In this document: positions 27,669-35,954 of the stretch, piece by piece
Layout of the letters: every line of letters starts with the position of its first letter
How positions within the stretch are numbered: the stretch's first letter is position 1
Assembly: GCF_009646115.1 (NCBI RefSeq)
Contig: NZ_CP045720.1
Coordinates: 2,480,001 to 2,544,000, forward strand
DNA from: Pantoea eucalypti
Lineage (GTDB): Bacteria > Pseudomonadota > Gammaproteobacteria > Enterobacterales > Enterobacteriaceae
Length of the DNA stretch: 64,000 nt
Direction: 5' to 3'
Program-made: the position numbers and the translations under genes
Notes under the pieces: model-generated
Told to the model about the DNA's origin: nothing
The model's input: only the letters and a program-made list of their open reading frames with translations
The model's database searches: none

Positions 27669-27796
27669 CTGTTGCTCCTTCCTTTTTATGATTAAATCGT
27701 GAACGCCTGATTTATCAAGCGGTTTACCGCGATAAGTATAGCCAGCATTTCGAAAATTGCTCGTCCGCTCACAGTTATTATTGATGACGAGCAAAT

Positions 27797-27823
27797 TAAA
27801 GCTTTTTCCAGCCGCGCCGATAA
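27797..27823 (+). promoter_or_regulatory. Sigma28 (FliA) promoter of ycgR
   Basis: TAAAGCTT (27797-27804), an 11-nt spacer, then GCCGATAA (27816-27823). This matches the flagellar class III consensus TAAAGTTT-N11-GCCGATAA in all but one base and lies 54 bp before ycgR. Confidence 0.9.
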
Positions 27824-27877
27824 CCGTGACGAGGCAAAAAAAGAGTGTAAATACAGTAACCCCTTGTGGAGCAGGAC

Positions 27878-28612
27878 GTGAAAGAAGCCGACCAGGAACA
27901 ATATTTAAAACGTGGCACGCTGGCGGTTCTGGGCGTTATGAAAGATTTGCTGCGATTGCAGACGCCCTTACTGGTGCGCTTCCCGCGCGGGCAGTTTATC
28001 AGCCGGATGCTGACTGCCGATAAAGATCGCGTGGTGTTTGACCTCGGCAGTAATAACCTGGATAACGAGTACGCACTAACCAGCGATGATCTCAGTATCA
28101 CCGCTGAAACCTTTGGTGCAAAAGTGGAGTTCAGCCTCACCTCACTGGAAAAAATTGAGTTTGAAGGCTTACCCGCTTTCAGCTCACCGCTGCCGGACCT
28201 GCTGTGGCAGATTCAGCGACGGGAATTTTTTCGGGTCTGCGCACCGATGGAGCCGCAGTTCTGGTGCCACACCCTGTGGCCGGATGGCAGTAAAACGCGT
28301 CTGCGATTACAGGATCTCTCTCTGGGCGGTATCGGTGTGCTGGTGGATGAACCGCTGCCGGAAGGCTTGCAGAATGGCGACAGCTTCAATCAGTTCCGGG
28401 TTGAGCTGGGCGAATATGGCATTTTTGAAGTGCCGGTGAAGCTGTTGAGTATTGGCGAACGCTGTGTCGTGAACCGCAAAAATGAAACCCTGATTACACC
28501 CCGCCTGAGCTTTCGTTTTGCCACGCTGAATCCGGCACAGGAGCGACAGCTTCAGCAGATTATCTTTGCCCTTGAGCGCCTGGCGCGCGATAAATCGACC
28601 CGATTCCAGTAA
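27878..28612 (+). CDS. ycgR: Flagellar brake protein YcgR (c-di-GMP binding)
   Basis: 244 residues from a GTG at 27878; GGAG lies 6 nt upstream and the length equals E. coli YcgR. The N-terminal YcgR domain (LAVLGVMKDLLRLQTPL) is followed by a PilZ domain. The c-di-GMP motifs are QRREFFRV (RxxxR-type, near 115) and DLSLGGIGVLV (DxSxxG). Bound to c-di-GMP it acts on the flagellar motor and slows swimming. The sigma28 promoter upstream ties it to the flagellar regulon. Confidence 0.96.
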   Translation: MKEADQEQYLKRGTLAVLGVMKDLLRLQTPLLVRFPRGQFISRMLTADKDRVVFDLGSNNLDNEYALTSDDLSITAETFGAKVEFSLTSLEKIEFEGLPAFSSPLPDLLWQIQRREFFRVCAPMEPQFWCHTLWPDGSKTRLRLQDLSLGGIGVLVDEPLPEGLQNGDSFNQFRVELGEYGIFEVPVKLLSIGERCVVNRKNETLITPRLSFRFATLNPAQERQLQQIIFALERLARDKSTRFQ

Positions 28613-28620
28613 CTGCTTTA

Positions 28621-28650
28621 TGGATGCGCCACGCAGGTGGGCCGCATCCA
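28621..28650 (+). terminator. Stem-loop after ycgR
   Basis: TGGATGCG (28621-28628) and CGCATCCA (28643-28650) pair 8 nt past the ycgR stop. A T-rich stretch comes about 18 nt later. Possible terminator. Confidence 0.5.
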
Positions 28651-28708
28651 GGCTATGCTTCCTGCTTGTTTTCTTTTAAACCGGAACCCAGCAAGGAGAC
28701 CCTCCCCA

Positions 28709-29839
28709 ATGGAAAACTGGCTCTCTTCACGTCGTTTTCACGCCCTCTTTTTTAATCAGGAACTCTGGCTCAACAGCGCTATCGTTATCGTCTCTACCCT
28801 GGTGATTTACTGGGTATTACGTACCCTGATTCGCTTTATCTCCAACCGGATTGCCCTCTATAGCGAACATCGTCACGTCCGCGCCACTGCGATTCTGGTG
28901 GAGATATTGCGCAGCACCAGCCAGACACTGCTGCTGATCTTTTCGCTGCTGATTGCCCTGAAGTTTGTCGACCTGCCTGCTTCATGGAGCGTGACCATTG
29001 CGCACGGCTGGTTCCTGGCGCTGATTGTGCAGCTCGCGCTATGGATAGACTGCGGCATCCGGCTGTGGCTGAAAAGCCTGCTGCGCGATCCGATTCATGT
29101 GCGTAATCCGGTGACGACGGTGATCCTGGGCATTCTGCTGCGGGTGGTGGTCTGGATCATGATGTTCCTTGCCATTCTGTCGAACATCGGCATCAACATT
29201 ACAGCACTGGTTGCCAGCCTTGGCGTTGGCGGTATCGCGATTGCGCTGGCAATTCAGACCGTGCTGAGTGATGTGTTTGCGTCGCTGGCGATAGGCTTTG
29301 ACAAGCCGTTTGAGCACGGCGACTTTATTGTGTTTGGTGATATTGCGGGCACTATTGAACATATTGGCCTGAAAACCACGCGTCTGCGCAGCCTGAGCGG
29401 TGAGCAGATTGTTTGCTCAAACACTATTCTGTTGCAGCAGACCATCCATAACTACAAACGCATGCAGCAGCGCCGCATCGTCTTTAAGTTTGGTATCAGC
29501 TATGCCACGCCCTCTGATCAGGTTCGGGCGATCAGCCCGCTGGTTAAAGAGATCATCCAGGACATTGAGACGACCCGTTTTGACCGCGCCCACTTCCTGG
29601 CCTTTGAAGACTCAAAGCTGACCTTTGAAGTGGTCTATTTTGTGCTGGATGCGGATTACAACAAATACATGGATATTCAGCAGGAAATTAACCTGCAGCT
29701 GATGGCGGCTCTTGAAGCGCGTAACATCCGCTTCGCCTTCCCGATTCGTCAGGTGGAGTTCAGCGGCGGCAATCTGCCTCCGGTGGATCTGGTTGCGGTG
29801 GAAAATGAAGATGGCGAGGTGCGCAGGATGGCGCGCTAA
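28709..29839 (+). CDS. Mechanosensitive ion channel of the MscS family
   Basis: 376 residues from the ATG at 28709, with AAGGAG 10 nt upstream. Several N-terminal membrane segments lead into the conserved MscS pore helix and beta domain: NITALVASLGVGGIAIALAIQTVLSDVFASLAIGFDKPFEHGDFI at about 182-226. GTIEHIGLKTTRLR and an alpha/beta C-terminal domain follow. It should open under hypo-osmotic stress. The pore segment with its Gly/Ala pattern is intact. It is longer than MscS itself (286 aa), so it is a YbdG/YnaI-like relative rather than MscS. Confidence 0.9.
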   Translation: MENWLSSRRFHALFFNQELWLNSAIVIVSTLVIYWVLRTLIRFISNRIALYSEHRHVRATAILVEILRSTSQTLLLIFSLLIALKFVDLPASWSVTIAHGWFLALIVQLALWIDCGIRLWLKSLLRDPIHVRNPVTTVILGILLRVVVWIMMFLAILSNIGINITALVASLGVGGIAIALAIQTVLSDVFASLAIGFDKPFEHGDFIVFGDIAGTIEHIGLKTTRLRSLSGEQIVCSNTILLQQTIHNYKRMQQRRIVFKFGISYATPSDQVRAISPLVKEIIQDIETTRFDRAHFLAFEDSKLTFEVVYFVLDADYNKYMDIQQEINLQLMAALEARNIRFAFPIRQVEFSGGNLPPVDLVAVENEDGEVRRMAR

Positions 29840-29845
29840 ACCCAG

Positions 29846-29874
29846 GCCCGCCCTCCTGTATTGGGATGGCGGGC
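29846..29874 (+). terminator. Hairpin after the MscS-type gene
   Basis: GCCCGCC (29846-29852) and GGCGGGC (29868-29874) pair 7 nt past the stop, with an inner TCC/GGA extension. No U-run follows. Confidence 0.45.
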
Positions 29875-29956
29875 AGGGATACCGGTGCGGCCAGAACCGT
29901 AAGCGCATCGGCTGTCCCACCTTCCCCTATGGCGTTCTGCAATTCAGTCTCACCGT

Positions 29957-31375
29957 TTACTCATGCCGGTAACAACTTACACCGAGATACTCACTAAACG
30001 CTTCCTGCAGCACATCTGCCGTCGCTGAGTGATTCATCGCCACGTGATGCTCAAAGCCATTACGGCAGATCCACGCCAGCAATGTTTCCAGCTGCGGCAC
30101 CTGAATCACCGCACGACAGCCCACCGTGTCCAGCGGATCGGTGACCGACATTCCCTCACCGACATAGGCTTTGATTTCGCCGCTAAAATCGTCGGTTGAA
30201 AGACGGAAGTAGGTCAGATCACCCTGCTTCATCCGGCCATGCACTGCACCGCAGGTGTTCTCTTTGCCCACCGTGGTGCCGATGATATCGGCCGTGCCCA
30301 TCGTCGGTGACTCCAGGCTGGCACTGGCGAAGTTACCACAGTGAAACAGCACGCATTTGTCCCGTTCATCGCCAAAGTTGTTGTTCCAGTCCGCCAGTGA
30401 GGCAGGACTCAGCGAACAGCTGGCGAGCGCGTACATCGACAGCGCGCCCATCACATCCACTTCGCAGGCGCTGGGCATCAGCTGGCCCGACATCACGCTC
30501 ATGATTGAGCAGACGTTAATCCCCAGATTCTCCTGCAGTGAGGTCCAGCACTGAATAGCGGTGGTATCAATATCGTTGTCACTGATCCATTCGCTGATCA
30601 CCACAAACAGTTTGGCCATGGTCACCAGTTTGTCACCCGGAATGCCGCGCGCATCAGCGTTAGCCTCCAGGATTTCACGCTTCTCTGCTACGCGGATATC
30701 ATCATCGCGCAGCCGGTTGGTACGCGTAAAAATCTCCGATAAATCCAGGGTTTCCACCGCGATGCCCATCTTCTCCAGCAGCTTTTCGCTATAACGCACG
30801 GTGTTAAATCCGGCGGGCCGCGCACCAATCGCCCCGACGCGCACCCGACGCATGGCATTCACGACACGACAGAGCTGGCTAAACCGCTGCAGATCCTGCC
30901 TGAAGACCTCACCGCTCAGGGCGCAGACGTGCTGGCGGGTCAGGGTAAACGGAATACCATATTGCCGCAGGTTATTGCAGAGCGAAATTTTGCCGCAGAA
31001 GCTGTCGCGACGGGTCGCCAGCCCCATTTTATCGAGATTATCCTCTTCCGCCTGCACCAGCACTGGCACATTCAGGCCAGCCAGACGCAGCGCTTCTGCA
31101 ATCGCTTTTTCATCACCAAAGTTAGGCAGCAGCACCACAATGCCGTGAATTTTTTCGCGGTGCTCGCGAAACAGTGCAGCGCAGATTTTTGCCTCCTGCC
31201 GCGTCTCTACGCCGCCCAGGTTGGTCTGGGTTTCATCCAGCATGACCGTATTGATTTTCATTTTTTCAAACAGCGCGACCGCCTGCTGGCGCGCCTCGCC
31301 CACCAGATAGCTGGGAAAAAAACCCCGGTTGCCAATAATGACACCGAAGGTTAACTGCTGAGGAAGTGTTGACAT
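29957..31375 (-). CDS. L-fucose-isomerase-like sugar isomerase (candidate D-apiose isomerase)
   Basis: 472 residues. The fold is that of the fucose/arabinose isomerase superfamily: an N-terminal VIIGNRGFFPSYLVGEAR, a central VRVGAIGARPAGFNTVRYSE, the metal-ligand Glu/Asp region SACEVDVMGALSMYAL, and a C-terminal GFEHHVAMNH. It should convert an aldose into a ketose using a divalent metal. It is the last gene of an arm that also carries a kinase and a split transketolase. That set is the known non-oxidative D-apiose route (isomerase, apulose kinase, apulose-4-phosphate transketolase). The substrate is inferred from this context. Confidence 0.75.
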   Translation of the reverse strand: MSTLPQQLTFGVIIGNRGFFPSYLVGEARQQAVALFEKMKINTVMLDETQTNLGGVETRQEAKICAALFREHREKIHGIVVLLPNFGDEKAIAEALRLAGLNVPVLVQAEEDNLDKMGLATRRDSFCGKISLCNNLRQYGIPFTLTRQHVCALSGEVFRQDLQRFSQLCRVVNAMRRVRVGAIGARPAGFNTVRYSEKLLEKMGIAVETLDLSEIFTRTNRLRDDDIRVAEKREILEANADARGIPGDKLVTMAKLFVVISEWISDNDIDTTAIQCWTSLQENLGINVCSIMSVMSGQLMPSACEVDVMGALSMYALASCSLSPASLADWNNNFGDERDKCVLFHCGNFASASLESPTMGTADIIGTTVGKENTCGAVHGRMKQGDLTYFRLSTDDFSGEIKAYVGEGMSVTDPLDTVGCRAVIQVPQLETLLAWICRNGFEHHVAMNHSATADVLQEAFSEYLGVSCYRHE

Positions 31376-31395
31376 GGCTCTGCTCCGGATAAGGA

Positions 31396-32883
31396 TTAAT
31401 GTGGCTGATAACGACAGCGTGCAACGGCATCGATCCAGCCTTTATAATTTTCCTGCATACGCTGCGCGTTCTCTTCACGCGGCAGGATGACGCTGCCGCC
31501 CTGTAAAGCCTGCATATCACTGCCCTGCTGCCACCACCCCAGCACTTTGCCTGCCAGCAGTGCCGCGCCCAGCGCGGAGACCTCAGCAGTCGGGACCCGC
31601 TGCAGCGGCCGCTGCAACACATCGGCCTGTAACTGCATCAGCCAGCTATTTTCAGTGGCGCTGCCATCGACACAGAGCGCCGGAAGCTGCTGTCCGCTGG
31701 CCTGCTCCATCGCGAAAAAGACATCGGCGATTTGCCAGACGATCGACTCGAGTGCCACCCGCGCCAGCACGTCAGGTGTCGCGGCATCCGTCAGTCCGCA
31801 CACCATGCCGCGTGCCTGAAGATCCCACCAGGGCGCGCCCAGACCCGAGAGCGCAGGGACAAAATAGATGCCCTGATTGTCGTCGCAGCGTTGCGCCATC
31901 GCGGTCAGCTCACGTGGATCCTGTACGCCGAGCAGTTTACCCAGCCAGGCGGCACCGGAACCGGTGTGCGTGATGTTGCCTTCAAACGCATAACGCAGCG
32001 TGCCGTCATGCCAGGCCACCGTGGTGCTGAGGCCATTTTCCGTCAGCAGCGGCGTTGCCATGGACATCATCAATGAAGAGCCGGTGCCGTATGTGGCTTT
32101 CACCACTTCAGACTCGCCGCGGCGTTGCGCCTGCAGCGCGGCATGGGAATCACCAATACGCGCCAGAATCGGCGTGCCTGCCGCCAGACCGGGAATGTCA
32201 TTTACCGCCACCACGCCCTGTTCACTGGCTGAAGAGGTGATGCGCGGCAGTGCGGCGCGCGGCAACTGAAACAGCGTCAGCAGCTCGTCGTCCCAGTCGT
32301 TGAGGTGCAGACTGTAGAGCTGCGTGCGGGAGGCGTTGGCGTGATCGGTGATAAAGACTTCGCCCGCGCTGAGCTGCCAGGTGAGCCAGCTGTCGACCGT
32401 GCCGATGCAAAGCTCGCCGGCAGCCGCCCGCGCCGCGCCCTCGGGAATGGTGGCCAGCATCCCGGTCAGCTTGGCGGCCGGAAACATCGGATCAACAGCC
32501 AGCCCGGTCAGGCCGGTGATGCGAGGCGCTTTACCCGCCTGACGAAGGTCGCGACAGAATGACTCGGAGCGTCGATCCTGCCAGCTCACCAGCGGTGTCA
32601 GCGGCTGACCATCACGCCGCTGCCAGATCATCACCGACTCACGCTGATTACTGATCGCCACCGCCGCGACAGGCGCACCTGCACACGACGCCAGACAATG
32701 GGCGATGGCCTGTTTTACCGCCTGCCAGATTGCCACAGGATCCTGCTCAGCCAGACCGGGCTGCGGGTGTTGCAGGGTTAAACTCTGGCTACCGCGTGCC
32801 ACCACACGGCCGTCGCGATCCACCGCAATCGCCTTGGCATTGGTGGTGCCTTCGTCAATCGCCAGAATCAGAGGTCCCACCAT
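31396..32883 (-). CDS. FGGY-family carbohydrate kinase (candidate D-apulose kinase)
   Basis: 495 residues, xylulokinase/glycerol-kinase type. The N-terminal phosphate motif is ILAIDEGTTNAKAIAVDRDG, followed by SNQRESVMIW, RIGDSHAALQAQ, the adenosine-loop GTGSSLMMS and a C-terminal GSATENSWLMQLQADVL. It phosphorylates a ketose with ATP in the cytosol. It starts 2 nt after the transketolase C-terminal subunit gene and precedes the isomerase by 20 nt. In the apiose pathway this step makes apulose 4-phosphate; that assignment is contextual. Confidence 0.8.
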   Translation of the reverse strand: MVGPLILAIDEGTTNAKAIAVDRDGRVVARGSQSLTLQHPQPGLAEQDPVAIWQAVKQAIAHCLASCAGAPVAAVAISNQRESVMIWQRRDGQPLTPLVSWQDRRSESFCRDLRQAGKAPRITGLTGLAVDPMFPAAKLTGMLATIPEGAARAAAGELCIGTVDSWLTWQLSAGEVFITDHANASRTQLYSLHLNDWDDELLTLFQLPRAALPRITSSASEQGVVAVNDIPGLAAGTPILARIGDSHAALQAQRRGESEVVKATYGTGSSLMMSMATPLLTENGLSTTVAWHDGTLRYAFEGNITHTGSGAAWLGKLLGVQDPRELTAMAQRCDDNQGIYFVPALSGLGAPWWDLQARGMVCGLTDAATPDVLARVALESIVWQIADVFFAMEQASGQQLPALCVDGSATENSWLMQLQADVLQRPLQRVPTAEVSALGAALLAGKVLGWWQQGSDMQALQGGSVILPREENAQRMQENYKGWIDAVARCRYQPH

Positions 32884-32885
32884 GT

Positions 32886-33830
32886 TTATGCTCCTGCGCA
32901 GATGCGCGCTGCACTGTTGACCACGCTGCGGGCATCAATGCCGTGATGGGCGCGGGTGGAGGCGCGATCGCCTGCAATCGCATATTCCCCATCCGCAATG
33001 CCAAGCCGCAACAGCGGGATGCCACAACCGCCTTCCGCCAGCACCTCAGCCACAAGGCTGCCGACGCCGCCATTGACGTTGTGCTCTTCCACGGTAATCA
33101 CCGCTGGATAGTGATTTAGCAGGTTGCGCAGCTGTTGGGTATCACAGGGTCGAATCGATGGAACCGCGATCACACCGGCTGAAATGCCCTGTTCAGTCAG
33201 TTGCTCGGCGGCGTGAACCACCTCGTGAACCGTTGAGCCCATCGCCACCAGCGCGATGTCACTGCCTTCCCGCAGCACATCGATCGCGCCTGGTCTGAAC
33301 TGATAATTTTCATCGTGCAGCTGCGGCAGATCTTTGCCATCCAGACGGATATAGACCGGCCCGACATGCTCAAGGGCGTAATCGATGATCTGGCGGCACT
33401 CCAGCGGGCAGGAAGGCGCATAGATCTCAATATTGCCGAATCCGCGCATCACCGCGATGTCATCAATGCTGTGATGGGTGCTGGCTAACGGGCCATAACT
33501 GGCCCCGGCATTCAGCCCGAACAGTTTGACGTTGGTGTTGTTGTAGCAGACGTCGACTTTCACCTGCTCATTGGCACGTGACACCAGAAACGGCGCGGCG
33601 TTACAGGTCACCGCGACTTTGCCGCCCAGTGCCAGACCTGCCGCTGTTCCCACCAGCGTCTGCTCGGCGATGCCGACATTAATCAGCCGGTCGGGAAATG
33701 CCTTAATAAAGGGGGCAATTTTGGCGGTTGAGGTTGAGTCGGCCACCACAGGAACCAGATCCACGCCGCGATTCACCGCGTCGATAAAGGCCGTCACCAT
33801 GACGCTTGCTAAATGTTGTGCATTACTCAT
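32886..33830 (-). CDS. aptB: Split transketolase, C-terminal subunit (candidate apulose-4-phosphate transketolase subunit B)
   Basis: 314 residues from the ATG at 33830 (MSNAQHLASVMVTAFIDAV). It holds the pyrimidine-binding and C-terminal transketolase domains: INVGIAEQTLVGTAAGLALGGK (catalytic Glu in GIAEQ), HHSIDDIAVMRG, and the C-terminal TVEEHNVNGGVGSLVAEVLAE. The N-terminal thiamine diphosphate domain is on the preceding gene, which it overlaps by 8 nt. Together they form one enzyme. In the apiose route it converts apulose 4-phosphate plus glyceraldehyde 3-phosphate to dihydroxyacetone phosphate and xylulose 5-phosphate. Substrate inferred from the gene set. Confidence 0.8.
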   Translation of the reverse strand: MSNAQHLASVMVTAFIDAVNRGVDLVPVVADSTSTAKIAPFIKAFPDRLINVGIAEQTLVGTAAGLALGGKVAVTCNAAPFLVSRANEQVKVDVCYNNTNVKLFGLNAGASYGPLASTHHSIDDIAVMRGFGNIEIYAPSCPLECRQIIDYALEHVGPVYIRLDGKDLPQLHDENYQFRPGAIDVLREGSDIALVAMGSTVHEVVHAAEQLTEQGISAGVIAVPSIRPCDTQQLRNLLNHYPAVITVEEHNVNGGVGSLVAEVLAEGGCGIPLLRLGIADGEYAIAGDRASTRAHHGIDARSVVNSAARICAGA

Positions 33831-34653
33831 CTTTGAGCTCCTCCAGTGCCAGTGCGATCTCTTCGCCTTTCGGCACCCGGTGATGCCATTCCGCCTTGCT
33901 CTGGATAAAGGAGACGCCAAAGCCTTTTTCGGTATGCGCCACAATCACCTGCGGTTTGCCGTTCTTCGGCAGGTTTTCAATGGTGTCGACCACTGATGCC
34001 ATCGCATTGCCGTTGCATTCGGTGACTTCCAGTCCAAAGGCGCGCCATTTTTCCGGCAGCGGATCGGTGTTCATGATGTCGCGGGTCGCACCCGCCAGTT
34101 GCAGCTTGTTCTTGTCATTGATGATGATCAGGTTATCGAGGCCGTAATGCGCCGCGACCAGTGCCGCTTCCCAGTTACTGCCTTCCGCCAGCTCACCATC
34201 GCCGGTGACCACAAAGATGCGGCGCGAACTGTTATCTTTTTTCGCTGCGATAGCGATGCCGACCGCCACAGGCAGGCCATGGCCCAGCGCGCCAGTATTG
34301 AGCTCGACGCCCGGCGTTTTCTGCCGGACCGGATGGCCGGGCAGATGCGAGTCCGCGTGCTGATAGGTCGCCAGCCAGCCGGTCGGGAAGTAGCCCGCTT
34401 CCGCCAGCACGCAGTAGTAGCCGCCCACCGCGTGCCCTTTCGACTGGATGTAGATGTCACGCTGATTATCATCCGTGCGATCCGGTGCGCAGTTCAGAAT
34501 GCGAAAGTAGAGCGCAGTGAGGATCTCCACCTGCGACAGGTCAGCGCCGGTATGACCGCCTGCCGGGCTGCCTGCGTTAAGCTGGATGATGCGCCGACGG
34601 ATAGCCCGCGCCCGGCGCTCAAGGTCTTCGACCGGAAGATTGAAAGGATTCAT
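33823..34653 (-). CDS. aptA: Split transketolase, N-terminal subunit (candidate apulose-4-phosphate transketolase subunit A)
   Basis: 276 residues. It contains the thiamine diphosphate domain: SPAGGHTGADLSQVEIL, SKGHAVGGYY, NTGALGHGLPVAVGIA and the TDP signature VTGDGELAEGSNWEAAL, ending at INDKN near residue 180. It is the first gene of the catabolic arm. A 14-bp palindrome lies 29 bp upstream of its start; an identical one precedes the transporter arm. Split transketolases of this size are also found in other sugar loci, so the apulose assignment is by context. Confidence 0.8.
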   Translation of the reverse strand: MNPFNLPVEDLERRARAIRRRIIQLNAGSPAGGHTGADLSQVEILTALYFRILNCAPDRTDDNQRDIYIQSKGHAVGGYYCVLAEAGYFPTGWLATYQHADSHLPGHPVRQKTPGVELNTGALGHGLPVAVGIAIAAKKDNSSRRIFVVTGDGELAEGSNWEAALVAAHYGLDNLIIINDKNKLQLAGATRDIMNTDPLPEKWRAFGLEVTECNGNAMASVVDTIENLPKNGKPQVIVAHTEKGFGVSFIQSKAEWHHRVPKGEEIALALEELKDE

Positions 34654-34681
34654 ACACTACCTCTGAATTTTAAATCGGTTA

Positions 34682-34695
34682 TGAATATATATTCA
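34682..34695. promoter_or_regulatory. Operator-like palindrome, copy 1
   Basis: TGAATATATATTCA, perfect 14-bp palindrome in the 192-bp gap between the permease and transketolase genes. It is identical to 39027-39040. A likely binding site of the SorC-family regulator encoded at the end of the locus. Confidence 0.65.
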
Positions 34696-34845
34696 CGCCA
34701 GTTAAAAAATTTTGTGCCTAAAAAAGTGTGTGGCTGATAAAGGTCTTGTCCTCTGTTCACCACACTGCCCGTCACTCCGGGCTGACTGCTGCCGCTTATG
34801 CAGAATCGCTTAGCGGTGCACCCTGCCCGGACGGCGATAAACCAG

Positions 34846-35952
34846 TCAGGATTTAGCCGGTGCCCCCTCCTCAATTAATGCTTTCTGCGCCACGACCGCC
34901 GCCTTCTGCTGCATCCGGCTCTGAGTCTGGTCGATGATGACCGCGATGATGATGACGATGCCTTTGATCACCATCTGCCAGAATTCGCTGACGCCCATCA
35001 TGATCAGACCATCCGCCAGAAAGCCGATGACGAACGCACCGATCAGCGTCCCGACAATCGTGCCACGTCCGCCCGCCAGTGAGGTGCCGCCCAGTACCAC
35101 AGCCGCAATGGCGTTCATCTCAAACGCTGTGCCGTTTGCCGGATGGCTGGCGACCAGTTGTGATGAGACCACAATGCCGGCAATCGCTGCGCAGAATCCC
35201 GACAGGGTATAAACCAGAATCTTCACCTGACGGGTTTTCACGCCTGAGAGTTCAGCGGCGCGCTCGTTGTCGCCGATGGCATAAACCTGACGGCCAAACG
35301 GCAGGCGACGAGCGACATAGGCGATCACCAGCGCCAGCACCACCATCATCCAGATGGCATAAGGCAGCCCGAGAAAGGTGCCGGCCCCGATTCGATCGAA
35401 GCCGGTATTACCCAATAGCGGATTACCCTGCAAACCGGGAAAGGTTTCGCCACCGGAGGTCAGCATCGCCGCACCGCGCAGGATGTACATGGTGCCAAGG
35501 GTGCAGATGAAAGGTGCGACGTTGTAGCGGGTAATGATCCAGCCGTTGCCTGCGCCAATAAGCGCACCGATCAACAGCACGACCGGCACGATTACCCAGA
35601 CGCTGGGGAAGATGGCGATGCCAAACATCGGCAGCACAATCCCTTTGGTGATCAGCCAGCCCGCGATCATGCCGCACAGCCCCAGCGTCGCCCCAATCGA
35701 CAGGTCAATGCCGGCAGTGATAATGACAAAGGTGATACCCAGCGCCAGAAAGGCGTTGATGGCGATGTGTTTCACCATGATCACCAGACTGCCGGTGGCA
35801 AGAAAGTCCGGCACGGTGATGGCGAAGAAGCCGACAATCAGAATCAGCGCAATAAAAGTACGCAGCTTCAGAAGCAGCAGCAGAATGCTTTCGCGTGAAC
35901 TAAACGCTTTCGCCGGAAGTGTGTTCAGCGCGACGCTGTTATTGCTTTTCAT
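34846..35952 (-). CDS. Sugar ABC transporter permease (RbsC family)
   Basis: 368 residues with about ten membrane segments, a normal length for this family plus a short polar N-terminus. Typical stretches are FVIITAGIDLSIGATLGLCGMIAGW, GRQVYAIGDNERAAELSGVKT (cytoplasmic EAA-like loop) and NAIAAVVLGGTSLAGGRGTIVGTLIGAF. It forms the inner-membrane channel for a pentose-type sugar. The start lies 2 nt after the ATPase stop. Confidence 0.92.
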   Translation of the reverse strand: MKSNNSVALNTLPAKAFSSRESILLLLLKLRTFIALILIVGFFAITVPDFLATGSLVIMVKHIAINAFLALGITFVIITAGIDLSIGATLGLCGMIAGWLITKGIVLPMFGIAIFPSVWVIVPVVLLIGALIGAGNGWIITRYNVAPFICTLGTMYILRGAAMLTSGGETFPGLQGNPLLGNTGFDRIGAGTFLGLPYAIWMMVVLALVIAYVARRLPFGRQVYAIGDNERAAELSGVKTRQVKILVYTLSGFCAAIAGIVVSSQLVASHPANGTAFEMNAIAAVVLGGTSLAGGRGTIVGTLIGAFVIGFLADGLIMMGVSEFWQMVIKGIVIIIAVIIDQTQSRMQQKAAVVAQKALIEEGAPAKS

Positions 35953-35954
35953 GC

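Noticed and set aside
34654..34845. Possible gene or strong terminator between permease and transketolase genes
   Set aside because: Only a 5-bp stem (34767-34782) without a U-run and the operator palindrome were seen; no open reading frame with a ribosome site.
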